This document shows, one piece after another, positions 1 through 12,682 of a stretch of 64,000 bases of DNA. The number at the start of each line of letters is the position of its first letter. The first letter of the stretch is position 1. The translations under genes and the position numbers were made by a program. This DNA comes from Odiellus spinosus (Eukaryota > Arthropoda > Arachnida > Opiliones > Phalangiidae). The notes beneath the pieces were generated by a model. That model was not told the origin of the DNA and ran no database searches. It saw only the letters and a list, made by a program, of their open reading frames with translations. Where the stretch lies: contig OY987233.1 of the NCBI GenBank assembly GCA_963920705.1, positions 13,689,459 to 13,753,458 of the forward strand. Reading direction: 5' to 3'.

Positions 1-53
1 ATCTTTGCTACTCAATTTCTATTTGAAGTTCATGAAAAATCTATGACAGTCTC
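1..53. mobile_element. Family F right-end fragment
   Basis: AAGTTCATGAAAAATCTATG then ACAGTCTCACTTTA, cut by the window edge. Confidence 0.5.
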
Positions 54-691
54 ACTTTACTAGACATATGTATGTTTAATTATTGTCATAATGTAAATAT
101 AGCGCGACCCAGTTTTAAAATGAGATGCAAAGATAAGTTCTCTTTAAATTTGTCTAAAACCTCGTTAAGCTTAAGTTGTATTTTTACTCCATATTCCGTC
201 TACCAATTTAGAGGCAATGAAATGAAAGGTACTGTATAGGGTTAGAAACAACTCTTACTTGTTCGCTGGAAGTTAATGTTTTTCCCAATATGTTTTTCCC
301 ACGCTATGAGCTTTAGTATTATTTATCAATCTACTTTGGCTTTGACCATTGTGAAATCTCTCCTTAAATAGTTTGGAGAAATTCCAACTTTTATTATACA
401 TATTCGTTTCTCCGAGCTTTTAAAAATTTCCAACTAAAAGGCTTTAGTTTTGTTATGTTTTTTAAACTTTTTCTTCTTTTCAAGTTTTGACAGTTATAGT
501 TTTGCCCGGTTGTAGCTAAAAGCTTGGCTAAGGGTATGGGGCTACAGCCCACTAAAGTTCTAAAACACCAAAGCTTAAATAATAAATTTACGCCATTAGA
601 GAATACGATAAATTATAATTTTAAAACATATTAAAACTATCTTTTTTGCTTTTACTTTCCTAGCCATTAATTCCAATGTCAACTCATTAGA

Positions 692-692
692 T

Positions 693-731
<39 letters not shown>
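692..731. repeat. Poly-T tract (40)
   Basis: Uninterrupted T run. Similar runs lie at 30067-30090 (T), 56262-56287 (A) and 58758-58782 (T). Confidence 0.9.
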
Positions 732-732
<1 letters not shown>

Positions 733-867
733 TTAAAACCTAAAACTTTATTTCGAAACTTTTACTCGCGTTTACCGTAAAAACGTATTTTGAAGTAAAT
801 TTTTAAATTATCAGGAATTCATATATAATTATAGAAGGAAAATTTGACATAAATTATATTTACTTTG

Positions 868-1070
868 TAAGTAGCGTTCATACTAGGCCTTGAAATCGAT
901 TTAGACCGTTTCTAAACGTTTCGTTAGATTCGTGTGAACGGAAAACTGTCTGGAATCGATTTGATCGGTCTTCCCGAAAATGCTTCGGGAACCAGTTTCA
1001 TCTTTGAAACCATCAAAATGAGCCGTTAAATCACCCTTTTCGATTGAAGATGTTGCCTTTTTCAAGATTG
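868..1070. mobile_element. Family G fragment
   Basis: TAGCGTTCATACTAGGCCTT, GAAATCGATTTAGACCGTTT and GGAACCAGTTTC match the arms of the 24.2-24.8 kb pair. Related pieces are at 5424-5495 (TTACGGTCACACTAGCATTT) and 40628-40852. Confidence 0.55.
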
Positions 1071-2094
1071 TATGAGAGTATAGTATTATCTATACTTTTA
1101 CCAGCCTTGAAACCAAACCAAAAGAGCTGTTAAATATAATCTCTTTCTATGAAAGTTGTTGCATTTATGAGGTTGGAACGAACTCAAAGAAGTATACCAA
1201 CTATTGGTTACGACCCCGGTTTTGCCTAAGCAAAATAATACCATTCTCTTCTTTTATATCCCCCTTACATTGATGACGGTCGAGTACTATGATGCGCACT
1301 CAATAAAGCCATACAAATATTCCTTTCGTGATAAAATAATTCAAGATTTTTTTTCTGATTATTCTTTCGTTTCGATAGTTTTTGATTAAAATGTCAGATC
1401 GGTTAAATCTTTCCCAATCTAATTTATTCTAATATCTTTTTTCTTCATCAAGTTTTCGCTTTTTTTTCGTCATTTTCGCTAATATCGACCGACAGATATT
1501 CACTCTTCAAAAGTTTTCAGTTATAATATAGTCTGACGGTCAAGATTTCTTTCCCTAAAAATAGGCTATTTGTCAAATTAAAAATTCATAGAAATTCTTG
1601 AGATCTTTCTTCTCCATTCGTAAATCACCCTTTTTTAATTTTCCGTGATGTTTTCTAATTACGTCCTTTTTTTTTAAAATTTCCCAATTTTTTTTTTAAA
1701 AATGAAGTCGTATTTTTAATTTCTAACTTTTTAGAAAATCCAGTGGTATTTTTAGTTTTAAATTAAAAAAAAAACGTGCTTTTTTTAGTTTCCCTTTTTT
1801 AAGAAGAAATCACGCGCTATTTTTAATTTTCTAATTTCTTAATATCGCACGCTGTTTTTAATTTTACAGTTATCATTTAAAATTGCGCGCTGTTTTTAAT
1901 TTTACAATATTCTTTTAAAACACGTCTTAATTTAATTTGCATACTTTTTCAAATCACGCGTTAAATCCCTAGTTTACTATTTCTTAAATCATGCGCTATA
2001 GACCTAGTTTAAATTTCCATCATTTTTTAAATCAAGTCTTTTTTTTTTAATTTTCCTTCTAATTAAAGAAAGACGCGCTGTTTGAATTTTAATA

Positions 2095-2455
2095 ATTTTT
2101 CAAATCAAATTACGATTATATTTTCAATTTTAATGATTTTTCAAATCAAGTTACAATTATACTTATAATTTTAATGTTTTTCAAATCAAGTTACGATTAT
2201 ATTTTTATTTCGACAATTTTTCAAATCAAGTTACGATTATATTTTAAATTTAAATTAATTTTCAAATCAAGTTACGATTATATTTTAAATTTAAATTAAT
2301 TTTCAAATCAAGTTACGATTATATTTTAAATTTAAATTAATTTTCAAATCAAGTTACGATTTTATTTTTAATTATAATAATTTTTTAAATCAAGTTATAT
2401 TAACAATTTTGATCATTTTTCAAACCAAGTTACGATTATATTTTTCATTATTTTC
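2095..2455. repeat. ~42-bp tandem repeat
   Basis: About nine copies of TTTTCAAATCAAGTTACGAT plus TATATTTTAAATTTAAATTAA, most regular at 2220-2345. Upstream (1800-2090) looser CACGCGCT-TTTTAATTTT repeats occur. Confidence 0.85.
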
Positions 2456-3499
2456 TAAATCACTTGCATAAATTTAGTCCGTTTTGAAAATTACGTGTAA
2501 TATATAATCTCTCTATATAGCTTAATTAGTACCAATTTCCCTACTTCTATTTTAAATTCCCTGGGAGTATTAATTAATTTTTTTTTTGTTCCGGCTATTA
2601 ATTTTTTTTTATTCCTGCTTTAATTTTTTTTTATTCCTGCTTTAATTTTTTTATATAATTTTCTATTGGAGATGGGTTGGGTACCCTAGTTTTTTTTTGA
2701 TGTTTTTGTTTTGAGCTTGGTTTCGGTTGTCTACTCGATTTTCCAATTATCGGAGCCTATAGAGCAATTAATGATAAAAATATGCCCTCCAAGCCGGCTG
2801 GGATTACGTCTTAATTAAACATTTTTTATTTGGGATCTCAGAGCATTTTGTTTGTTGTTGAAAGAGAAAAACACTTCGAATAATTGCCTTATAGTTTTCG
2901 TAGTTCTTTAGCTTAATTATCTTACAAACAAATTAAATGACTCCATCAACTTTTTTTTAATCTTAAATGTATTAACGCACTGCAGTGTTAGCAGGATTGA
3001 AAAGCAGGCTCGAAAGGCAACCTTACAAATTCCAATTTTTGTGTTTTAAAGAAGTGTTTTTTGGGTCAAGACTCGAGCTTTTGCCGTCAAAACAACTGTA
3101 GGTGAAGCTTAAATCATGCTTTTTCGTTTAACAAACGATAACAGACCTCAATTGACAGTGAACCCCATTTCAAAATTAATTTTATTAAACCTACTCTTGG
3201 AAATCAAAAGTTTGAAAACGAGGCTTTAATCCCATTAAAATAATTTAAGTATTAACTTAAGTGTTTAATTTTTCAGAGAAATTAATATATACGACGCCAG
3301 TAATCTTAAATATTTTCCATTGTTTTTATACTAGTTAAGTAGTTGTTTATTACTAGTTATGTAATTATAGTAATTCCCATACTTAGTCGAGTTAGGTTTC
3401 TTATAATTAATAGTTGAGATTTTCATTGTTTAATTTCTTAAATAGTTAATTGAAATAATTAATTCCCCTAATACATAGTTAATATTTTACTTGTTCCTC

Positions 3500-3760
3500 T
3501 TTAATAGTTGATTTTGGTTTTAACATTTCACCAAGGTAATTTAATTAATATTTGATTGGTTTAAATATTTCACCAAGGTAATTTAGTTAATATTTGATTG
3601 GTTTAAATATTTCACCAAGGTAATTTAATTAATTTCCCCCTAATATCTTTAATATTTGATTGTTCTAAACATTTCCCCCTAATATAGTTAATATTTGATT
3701 GGTCTAAACGTTTCCCCCTAATATAGTTAATACTTTGTTAATTTCAATATTCCCCTATTA
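3500..3760. repeat. ~42-bp tandem repeat
   Basis: Copies of AATATTTGATTGGTTTAAAT plus ATTTCACCAAGGTAATTTAGTT, then a variant with TTTCCCCCTAATATAG. Confidence 0.8.
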
Positions 3761-4080
3761 AAGTTAATAGTTGAAGCGTTTAACTTTAAATTAAACAAAA
3801 AGTCTTTGAATTACCTGAGATTTCCCCGGCTGCATTTCATATTGTGGTCGCGTTACTCCTTTGACTTAATTAATTTCATATTGGCCGTCCAATAGTTTGC
3901 TTTATATATTTTTTTACGAACGGTAAACGTTTGGCTCGGTCTTTCGCGCTTACAAAAGTCTCCAAAGTCGACTTAGTTCGTGCACTGTATGTGTGTATGT
4001 GTCCGAAAAAGCCCAAAAAGTTATCTCAAGTTGGGCTCAGCCGTTTCTCTCGCAACCCCCCAACTTCTTCCTTATCCCAA

Positions 4081-4129
4081 GATTGGCCTCTCGCCATTGG
4101 TCACTTTATTCCCCGGTTGCCTTGGTAAC
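4081..4129. promoter_or_regulatory. Candidate promoter: X-box and CCAAT boxes
   Basis: In a GC-richer block (3900-4290): GTTGCCTTGGTAAC (4116-4129) fits the RFX X-box, and reverse CCAAT boxes lie at 4082-4086 and 4095-4100. No gene was identified beside it; overlapping ORFs (up to 124 codons) look like low-complexity noise. Confidence 0.4.
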
Positions 4130-4349
4130 CGGTCTTTATTCCGCACGGGCTCGCGCCTTTTCCCCTCGAGCTTTTTCCCGCCAAAAGTTTATCTATGTTT
4201 TTCTTTTTTAGAATATTTCTTTTTCTTCTTCTCGCGAGTGCGAGCTTTTCGCGCGTGTTTTAATCTCCCCTTTTATCCGCGAGACGAGATTGAATTAACA
4301 ACTGTTAGGGGGAAGGAGAGTTATAAGATTAGAATAGCAGGCAGCCTAG

Positions 4350-4535
4350 TATAGAGCTTGGAATCAATTAGGATATCCATTGATAACTAGACTTTTTTCA
4401 GATATTTTAATCTCGGATAAATTGTGCAAGTTAATATAAAACCACAAATTATATAGACAGACGCGTATCAAATGGATACCAATTAGACCCGGAGATAAAA
4501 TTTGAAGCTCGATTAATAAACAAATGAAAGTTAGG
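4350..4535. mobile_element. Family E left-half fragment
   Basis: TAGAGCTTGGAATCAATTAGG through CAGATATTTTAATCTCGG to AAGCTCGATTAATAAACAAA; the right half is absent. Confidence 0.7.
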
Positions 4536-4599
4536 CCTTAGACGACTTAATAAATTCCGTAGTGACCCGCGCTTAGTTTAAAATACAGTCCGTAACTCT

Positions 4600-5075
4600 T
4601 GAGGCTGAAACATATATTTCATGAACTTCCAAAATAAAATGAGTAGCATTTTCGGAAAGGTCGTACAAAAACAATTCAAAATATAGAAAAAATAACCGCG
4701 ACAGTAACAAATAGCCGCCATTTTTTAAGTTTTTAAAATAAAATTCCCCGCGATACTACGTCATCGCACTATGGTGTCGTGATTTCGCTATTGTAGAGCC
4801 TACAGTTCAGTCTCGCGTGTTCTGGCACCAGCGCGGTCTTTTTAGTAAAAGTACTTAATCCTGATCAAGTCGTATGAAAATTATCCTTAATTTCGTTCCA
4901 GAAATAAACTACGTCATACATCGGAAAAAAAGAACCTATATATTTTTGACATTTTCATTTTGGAAGTTTTTTACTTCACGCGTCAACCGACAGAGGCTCG
5001 CAATTTTCAGTATGGCTTTTTAATAATATCATAAAACAAAAAATTTAATCCATATTTATGACAGCCTCACTTTAA
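4600..5075. mobile_element. Family F copy
   Basis: GAGGCTGAAACATATATTTC to TATGACAGCCTCACTTTAA, with ACCGCGACAGTAACA and CTACGTCATACATCGG inside. Confidence 0.75.
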
Positions 5076-5574
5076 GCTTTGCTTAGGTATCGGAACTAAG
5101 CTAGGTAATTAAGAAAATATTATTTTTGTCTTGTTATTATTATTTTATATATTGAAAACTTTATTTTAACCGAGTTGTGTATATAATTTTAAAAGTGTTC
5201 CATTCTAATAACGATCGAAAACGCGAGGGAAATTAGTGAGTCGAGGATCACTTAAGCTGGCGAATTAGGTAGAAAAATAAAGGGATACTAATACGATATA
5301 AATTAATTCAATTAAAACGTGAAAAATAAAAAATAATATTAAAATATTATATTTAGATTAAAATCTGGAAATTTACTTCAAGCAGGAATTTATAGACGTC
5401 ATAATCCACGAGTCTCTTCTATAGTTACGGTCACACTAGCATTTCTAAATCGATTTGAAACGGTAAAATCAAATCTTAATGGGTCTCACAATGTTATTAC
5501 TCCATTTTATTGTCAGAAATCGGTAGTTTGGGCATATCTCTCTTGATTTATCTTAATATATTCGACGGTCTTGG

Positions 5575-5815
5575 ACCAGGAATTTCAGAGAAATATTTGT
5601 GGAAAAACCTGGAAATTTCATAGAAATATTTGTGGAAAAACCTGGAAATTTCACAACAATATTTGTGGAAAAACCTGGAAATTTCATAGAAATATTTCTG
5701 GAAAAAAAATAGGAAATTTCAGGGAAATGTTTGTGGAAAACATGGAAATTTCAGGGAAATATTTGTGGAAAAAACATGGAAATTTCAGGGAAATATTTCT
5801 GGAAAAACTGGTTTT
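5575..5815. repeat. 33-bp minisatellite
   Basis: About seven copies of GGAAATTTCATAGAAATATT plus TGTGGAAAAACCT. Because 33 is a multiple of three, an 87-codon ORF (NICGKTWKFHR repeats) runs through it. Confidence 0.88.
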
Positions 5816-6204
5816 TTCTTGTCCATCCCGTTAGCAACATCAATTCAAGAGAACCAAAAAGAAATTTACAAAGTTTTTTTCGCGTCGTTGATAGGTTAAG
5901 CAATATGTTAAATATTCTTTGTATATTTACATATTCATTTATTGAAATTGCTGATTTAAGTAACATTAGGAAATCTTATATTTTTAATTTGAAGTTTAAT
6001 TAACTTTCAAAATATAAATCGTGTCAGTATTCCTTTAAGATTATGGTCCTCTTTGAAGTGCTCTAATTTAAATTGCTCCGTTGTCTTGAAAATTAGTCTA
6101 TAATTAAATTTAAGTACCCTATCTCGGATAATAGCGAATTTCATTGGGTGCTTTAGAGCGTGAGAAAATCGCTCTGGGTGAGTCAAAAGCATTGTCTAGC
6201 AACT

Positions 6205-6440
6205 TTTTCTGGTCGCGAGGCAACTTTTTTTGCTCTGTCTGTTTCGAAAGAGCAACCGAAAATTAAAAGAGCACTTTTTTCAATGATATCATTGGGTAAT
6301 GTAATCTCTTTCCAATTTACATTCTACCTCTTGAAGGCAATTTTTTTGCTCTGTTTTTTCGAAAGAGCAACCGAAAAAGAGCAATTTTTTTCCATAGTAT
6401 GATTGGATGATGCAATCTTTTTCTAAATTGACATTCCAGG
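6205..6440. repeat. Direct duplication (~120 bp)
   Basis: Two copies of GGCAATTTTTTTGCTCTGT, TTTCGAAAGAGCAACCGAAA and GATGCAATCTTTTTC-like segments. Confidence 0.7.
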
Positions 6441-6551
6441 CCTACCGCTTCATGCTGTGTATCGAGCTAATATGGCAAGAGATATTAGGTTTTAAGGGAA
6501 ATTCAGAGCACTCCTAAAGCGGCCCAAGTGAATTCGCTATAAGTTGCAGCC

Positions 6552-6976
6552 TTAAAGGGAGGGTGAAGAGGAAAGTCAAGTGATTTTTGTTATCGATTCT
6601 TTGGGAAATATATCCCAATGATTTTAAAAATCAAAATAGATCCAGATTTCACTGTTATTTTAAATTTAAACCCCTTTAACCAATCGTGTAACACCTTTCC
6701 TTCCAGCGAACACAATACTCGTCGCGCGCCATGTTTTTATCACATCTCGCGCTCGACATAGAGCGTGTCGCGAGTATTTCGTGTTCGCTAGAAGGCAAGG
6801 CGTTACGTGATTGGTTGGAGGGGTTCAGTTTAAAAGAACAGTGAAATCTGGATCTATTTTGATTTTTATAATCATTGGGATATATTACCATAATAATTAA
6901 CTACGCTTATAGGTTTTATGATTACTAGAAGAATCGATAAAAAATCACTTCATTTTCCTCTTTAACCTCCCTTTAA
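6552..6976. mobile_element. TTAA palindromic element, family A
   Basis: TTAAAGGGAGGGTGAAGAGG at the left, CTTTAACCTCCCTTTAA at the right. The arms of about 200 bp are nearly complementary (ATCAAAATAGATCCAGATTT on one side, its complement on the other), so this is almost one large hairpin. No ORF. Partial relatives lie at 24765-24850 and 56437-56617. Confidence 0.8.
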
Positions 6977-7044
6977 TAGTGATTTAAATTATCCACTGCT
7001 CAAACACGTTAGGGCATATTCGTAATAAAACATAATTTATTTTC

Positions 7045-7456
7045 TTAAAGGGAGAATGCTACTTAATAACAAGTGATTGCTTGAATAGGCCTAACCCACC
7101 AATGAAATGTTTACAAAACAAATATTAAACTAGAAATAAATTTTAAAACTTACCCAGAAAATAGGCTTAGCGGGTTTCATGAAGATCCTGAATTGCCTCC
7201 GTGTAAGGTCTAGCGACCAATGAGCGAAGGCCCGTCGTTCACGCGAGATCTCCACGAGACTTACAATCGCATTCGATTGGTCGCTAGACCTTATACGCGA
7301 GGAAATCAGGATCTCCATGAATCTCGCTAAGCCTATTTTAAATTTATTTCTAGTTTAATATATGTTAGTAAATTTTTTCACTAGTAGATTAGGCCTATTT
7401 AAACGATAAGGAATAGATAAAAAATAACTTGTTGTTAGATGGCATTCTCCCTTTAA
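7045..7456. mobile_element. TTAA palindromic element, family B copy 1
   Basis: TTAAAGGGAGAATGCTACTT to GGCATTCTCCCTTTAA. The arms contain AATAGGCTTAGC, and the centre has the inverted pair GACCAATGAG/CGATTGGTC. Other copies are at 20395, 39059 and 57719. Non-coding. Confidence 0.82.
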
Positions 7457-8884
7457 AGAGAAGCATGAAATAAAATTCAATATACAAATATATAAAATAA
7501 ATAAATTTCGAAACATGTTTTATGATACTTGTTTGGGTCTCTTTCTAAGGTTGTAATAATATATTGATAGCCTTGCCTCTTAAATTGGAGCTGTCATCAT
7601 TTTTATGAAAACGTAAATAAGAAACCTCGAAATTAAATATATAACTCTACCACATTTTATATATTTTAATGGGCTATATTGACTCTGAAAATAACTTATT
7701 TTTAATTCTGACTGCAATTAAAATACGTTGATAAAGTTATATTTCTTAAGGTCTAAGTAATTTAGCAATTAAATAATTTTAATAATTAAAAAAAATTAAA
7801 TGAAGAATGAAGAGGAATATTAAGTATTTTAATTGAAGGATAAGAAAATTATAACGATGGTTAGGAAAGTTTCCATTCGCAGAATTCATGGAAAATAAAA
7901 TATATTTTAAATTTATTTGAAATTCCAAGGAAATTAATAAATTAATAAAACAATTAAACCAAACTTTTAAGGTTTATTAGTTATTTTTGGAGAAAATAGA
8001 TTTTTAAATTGTTTTTATCCGAACATCTAACTCGGATAATATTCTAGGAAAAAATATATTCTAGTATTTTTATCCTTGGATAAGTTAACAGAATTGGAAA
8101 ATAGTATATTTTTAACCAAATAGATAATATCTGAATTTAATTCAGTAGATCTATCTAATTAATGAAATATATTTCAAATTCCGAGCTATATACATATAAG
8201 TATACATTTCTCTTATGTTTTAATCGAGGCGAACGGGTCTTTTTTTTAATATTAGACTCGATAAGAAAACACTTCATCTCCCATCTTGACCCGTCCTTTA
8301 AATGTGACGTCTAGAAAAGGTATTACCAAGGTTTTCACCTAATATCACGTATACGAAACAAAATTGTTTGAGAGCTAGATAGAAGTTGTCTAAAAATAAA
8401 TCTTGACAACATATACGTTGTAAGTTAAAAAAAAATATATTCTTGACAGGTACTGAGGTATATAGATCGAAGGATCAGCCAATAAAAATGTCAATTTCTG
8501 TTTCTCTTACTTGACGTTATCGTCGACGGGTGTCACGCTCTCCCATACCTGACTATTATTTGTATTATATATTATATAGTATTATTCTGGGCTTTATGGT
8601 TTTATACGGTTAATAATACTCAGTTAGTAGGAATTGTTGTAACTTTGGAAAGATACCACGGGATCACGGGGTTAATCTACAATGATGCGATATTATTAGA
8701 ATTGTATTAAAAAACAATTACAAGACTTCGTGCAACTGCGTTGATAAGAAAAACAGTGTATTTAATAACGCCTGCATTCTCATAATATATTATGTAATCA
8801 TTTTCAAATTACATCGCCATTGTCAATACGTTTTGTATAAGCGGTATTATTGTAACAAAACCTGGAATTGTAAACATGGTTGGA
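7457..8884. other. Intergenic, AT-rich, possible old family E remnant
   Basis: 8000-8190 has CTCGGATAATATTCTAGG and AATTCCGAGCTATA, resembling eroded family E. The rest is unassigned. Confidence 0.4.
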
Positions 8885-10395
8885 TCTACTTTCAAATGAT
8901 TGACAATCGGGGTTATTCCCATTTGAACGACTTTAAAATGATAGAATAGTAGGGTTATTCCCTGTTGATCGACTTTCAAATGATCGACAATTGGGGTTTT
9001 GCCCATCTGATCGACTTTAAAATTGTCGACTATAGGGGTTTTGCCCAATTGATCGACTTTCAAATAATCGTCAGTTGGGGGGTTTTGCTCAGATGATCGT
9101 CTTTAAAATGATCGACGAGGGTTTTGACCAAATGAACGACTTTTAAATGATCGACGAAGGGTTTTGCCTAATTGATCGACTTTCAAATGATCGGAAAGGT
9201 ATTTTGCCTAATTGATCGCCGAGAGGCTTTGGCCAATTGATCGACCTTCGATCATTCGAAGGTTTTGCCCAATTGATCGACGAGGAGTTTTTGCCCAATT
9301 GATCGACGAGGAGTTTTTGCCCAATTGATCGACGAGGAGTTTTTGCCCAATTGATCGACGAGGAGTTTTTGCCCAATTGATCGACGAGGAGTTTTTGCCC
9401 AATCGATCGACGAGGGATTTTGCCAATTGATCGACTTTCAAATTATCGACGGGGAGTTTGGTTCAATGGATCGGCTATAAAATTATCGACGAGAGGCTTT
9501 GCCCAATTGATCGACTTTCAAATGATAGCCTTTCAAATGATCGACATTAGGGTTTTTTAACCAATTGATAGACTTTCAAATGATAGCCTTTCAAATGATC
9601 GACATTAGGGTTTTTTAACCAATTGATAGACTTTCAAATGATAGCCTTTCAAATGATCGACATTAGGGTTTTTTAACCAATTGATCGACTTTCAAATGAT
9701 AGCCTTTCAAATGATCGACATTAGGGTTTTTTAACCAATTGATCGACTTTCAAATGATAGCCTTTCAAATGATCGACATTAGGGTTTTTTAACCAATTGA
9801 TCGACTTTCAAATGATAGCCTTTCAAATGATCGACATTAGGGTTTTTTAACCAATTGATCGACTTTAAATGATAGCCTTTCAAATGATCGACATTAGGGT
9901 TTTTTAACCAATTGATAGACTTTCAAATGATAGCCTTTCAAATGATCGACATTAGGGTTTTTAACCAATTGATCGACTTTCAAATGATAGCCTTTCAAAT
10001 GATCGACATTAGGGTTTTTTAACCAATTGATCGACTTTCAAATGATAGCCTTTCAAATGATCGACATTAGGGTTTTTTAACCAATTGATCGACTTTCAAA
10101 TGATAGCCTTTCAAATGATCGACATTAGGGTTTTTTAACCAATTGATCGACTTTCAAATGATAGCCTTTCAAATGATCGACATTAGGGTTTTTTAACCAA
10201 TTGATCGACTTTCAAATGATAGCCTTTCAAATGATCGACATTAGGGTTTTTAACCAATTGATCGACTTTCAAATGATAGCCTTTCAAATGATCGACATTA
10301 GGGTTTTTTAACCAATTGATCGACTTTCAAATGATAGCCTTTCAAATGATCGACATTAGGGTTTTTAACCAATTGATCGACTTTCAAATGATCGA
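8885..10395. repeat. 1.5-kb satellite with ATTGATCGAC core, three unit types
   Basis: 8885-9245: diverged 50-60-bp units (TTGATCGACTTTCAAATGAT, GGGGTTTTGCCCA). 9262-9425: about six 26-bp units (GATCGACGAGGAGTTTTTGC). 9500-10395: about fifteen 58-bp units (TTCAAATGATCGACATTAGG, TTTTTTAACCAATTGATCGA). All share the GATCGAC core, so each is derived from the same ancestor. The ORFs here (84, 77 and 77 codons) are in-frame repeats. Confidence 0.92.
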
Positions 10396-10768
10396 CATGA
10401 TTTAGATAAGGTTAGGTTAGTTTTTGACTCAATTCATTTCAGGCGATCAATTTTCTATGCTTAATAATAATTTTTCATTTGTTTTCCTTGTGGATTATAT
10501 TTATATTTAAGCGATAGGGGAATCTTTGATAGAAAATCCATCGTTGTCGGAGACAGTTCATTCTTAAATGATCATTTTTTTTATTAATAACACCAGAATG
10601 ACATTACAGTTAGGTATTATATCAATATATTTTCTTAATTAACGGCACTCCCCGTGGAGAGAGTTTTAATTGGCCTTGTTAATTGTTTATCTTCAAAATA
10701 TTTGCGCTCCACAAAAATTCCTAGCGCTCTGACGAAAACAATACGCGGTATTCGGAGAGTGGGATGCA

Positions 10769-10782
10769 GTTGCTATGGAAAC
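10769..10782. promoter_or_regulatory. X-box-like motif
   Basis: GTTGCTATGGAAAC in a short GC-richer patch (10710-10790). Isolated, no adjacent gene seen. Confidence 0.3.
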
Positions 10783-10954
10783 CAAAAAGGCAATTTAGAT
10801 TACGTTCGCATTACAGTATGAAAACAATTAGACTAATTAAAAAAATAGTAATAAAAATTAAATTTCAATTTAAATAAATATATTGAATCCGTAGTTTCCG
10901 AGTTAGTTTCTACAATTTTAGACTTAAAGGGGTAGTATCACGTAATTTTAGGCC

Positions 10955-11225
10955 CACCTTACTTTTTAAAGTGAGGCTGTCATCATTTTTTGAATGCCTA
11001 TGGACCACCTAGGGACCATAATTAACATTGGCTGGCGATGGATAGGAACCATAATAAACATTTCCTGGCGATTTGGAAAATGTCGATTATTAACTCTTTA
11101 CTGTTACGATAATTGTTTTATATGTTACATATGTCTATATGTTCATATATAATTTTAATATTTTTTAACAATGTTCAACCTTTCCGAAAATGCTACTCAT
11201 TTTCCAACGTTTCTTTGAAATATAT
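10955..11225. mobile_element. Family F fragment
   Basis: AAAGTGAGGCTGTCATCATT at the left; ends near CCGAAAATGCTACTCATTTT. The right tip is not present. Confidence 0.6.
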
Positions 11226-12049
11226 TGATTTTTTGGTTTTCTCTTAATACAGTTTATCGATTCTTATAATTTTAAATCTTATTTAAAATCTTATTTAAAG
11301 TTAAACTAATTTGATTCTACTCGTAGAATTAAAATTAATCCTATTTTAGTTACCAGTATAGTAATTAACTACGCCAGTCAATTTAATTGCACAAAATAGA
11401 TGACGCCTCAACCTTTATCGCATCGATTACTTTACTGACATACAAATATCGATTTTATAATAGCTATGATAACTATCATTTAATTCAATTTTTAAAAATT
11501 GTGCAAGTATTTGATAAAATTGTCGGTTTAGTTACTGCAATTTGTTATTGGCATTATCACTAGTATTCATATTAAAGAACTTCAATCACGTACGATAGAT
11601 GGCGTTTGAAACTTAACTTTAATGGACGTCTGGATCAAAGTTTGGGAATTAAGGCACAAATTTGTCTATTTTTTACACGGCTATGAAAAGTTTACTTTTG
11701 AAAACCAAATGAACAAACCTTGACCATCTTGTATCCAACATTTTTCCACGTTTCTCTAATTTAGTTGGTGACCAGTTTAGCCTATAACCCGAGCCCAAAT
11801 CAGTCCAACTGATGTTTTATTCGATGACCTTGTAATGAAAGACGGGTAAGCCCACATAATTAGCTACACATTTGACGGCTTAAAAACGTCTTAAGAGAAT
11901 GATGTTAGTTCAATTTGTCAAATTCCCAGGGTCACATTACCCGGGGAATGTGATCCGGGTCACATTCCCTAGGTCACAATCCCTAGATCACATTCAGTAG
12001 GTCACAATCCCTAGATCACATTCCCTTGGCCATATGGACAAGCTCTTGT

Positions 12050-12288
12050 CGATGTCCTAACAACTTGGATATCAAACGCCGTCCTATTATTTTAATAGGA
12101 GGACATTACAAGCGCTGATGAAGACTGAAATAATATGATTGGTCCTAAGTTATATTGACTGTTATTCAAATTTTACCCAACTTTAGAAATAAATTTAAAC
12201 ACCTAAAACGTGTCTAAAAATTCTTCGAAAATATATATTTTTTGGTATTGTTGATACCAAAAATAAATTCAGAAGCTGTTTCCCTTAA
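12050..12288. mobile_element. Family C right half
   Basis: Starts in the hairpin centre and runs through GGACATTACAAGCGCTGATG and GAAATAATATGATTGG to CTGTTTCCCTTAA. The left half is missing. Confidence 0.65.
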
Positions 12289-12660
12289 AACAATTGATTT
12301 CAATAAGGTGATGATATCATAGTATTGTTCTACAAAAACTCTTTTTATTTGGATAAATACAGTAAAATGCTATCACATTGGTTTGAGCTAAAAAACGTTC
12401 CACCAACTTTTATTTGTTTTTGTTTTTTTTTTGTTTTTTTTTTTATTTTCACTTTAATTCCATTTTTTTTGGGGTTTCATTAATTTAATTATAATGTTTT
12501 TTAATTGGTCTCCATTTTGTTTTTATTTATTTAATATATAACTTCTTTTTTTCGCGGCTTCCGTAATACAAATATACAGTAATATTTCATCTCTCTTTTT
12601 AATTAATTTCATAAATAATTTTAAGTAACTTTGCATGAAATTAATTAATATTGCTTTTGT

Positions 12661-12666
12661 TTTATT
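12661..12666 (-). terminator. Polyadenylation signal AATAAA for the TMTC1-like gene
   Basis: Minus-strand AATAAA just after the proposed stop codon. The surroundings are very AT-rich, so this hexamer alone is weak; position makes it plausible. Confidence 0.45.
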
Positions 12667-12682
12667 TGAAATTTAATTGAAT

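Larger units (their letters stand above)
1071..4349. other. Intergenic, AT-rich, no gene found
   Basis: Outside the arrays at 2095 and 3500 and the GC-richer block near 4 kb, nothing beyond A/T-rich unique sequence is seen. It lies 3' of the TMTC1-like gene. Confidence 0.5.

Noticed and set aside
3931..4354. Overlapping ORFs of 65, 124 and 72 codons
   Set aside because: Three frames are open over the same low-complexity, pyrimidine-rich block; none has a domain or repeat structure expected of a protein.
9143..9441. Minus-strand ORFs with SSSINWAK/KLLVDQLGK repeats
   Set aside because: A 26-bp satellite unit read in three frames; not a protein.
8885..10395. CRISPR-like or telomere-derived array
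   Set aside because: No unique spacers of fixed size. The TTAGGG seen once per 58-bp unit is a single hexamer, not a telomeric tract.
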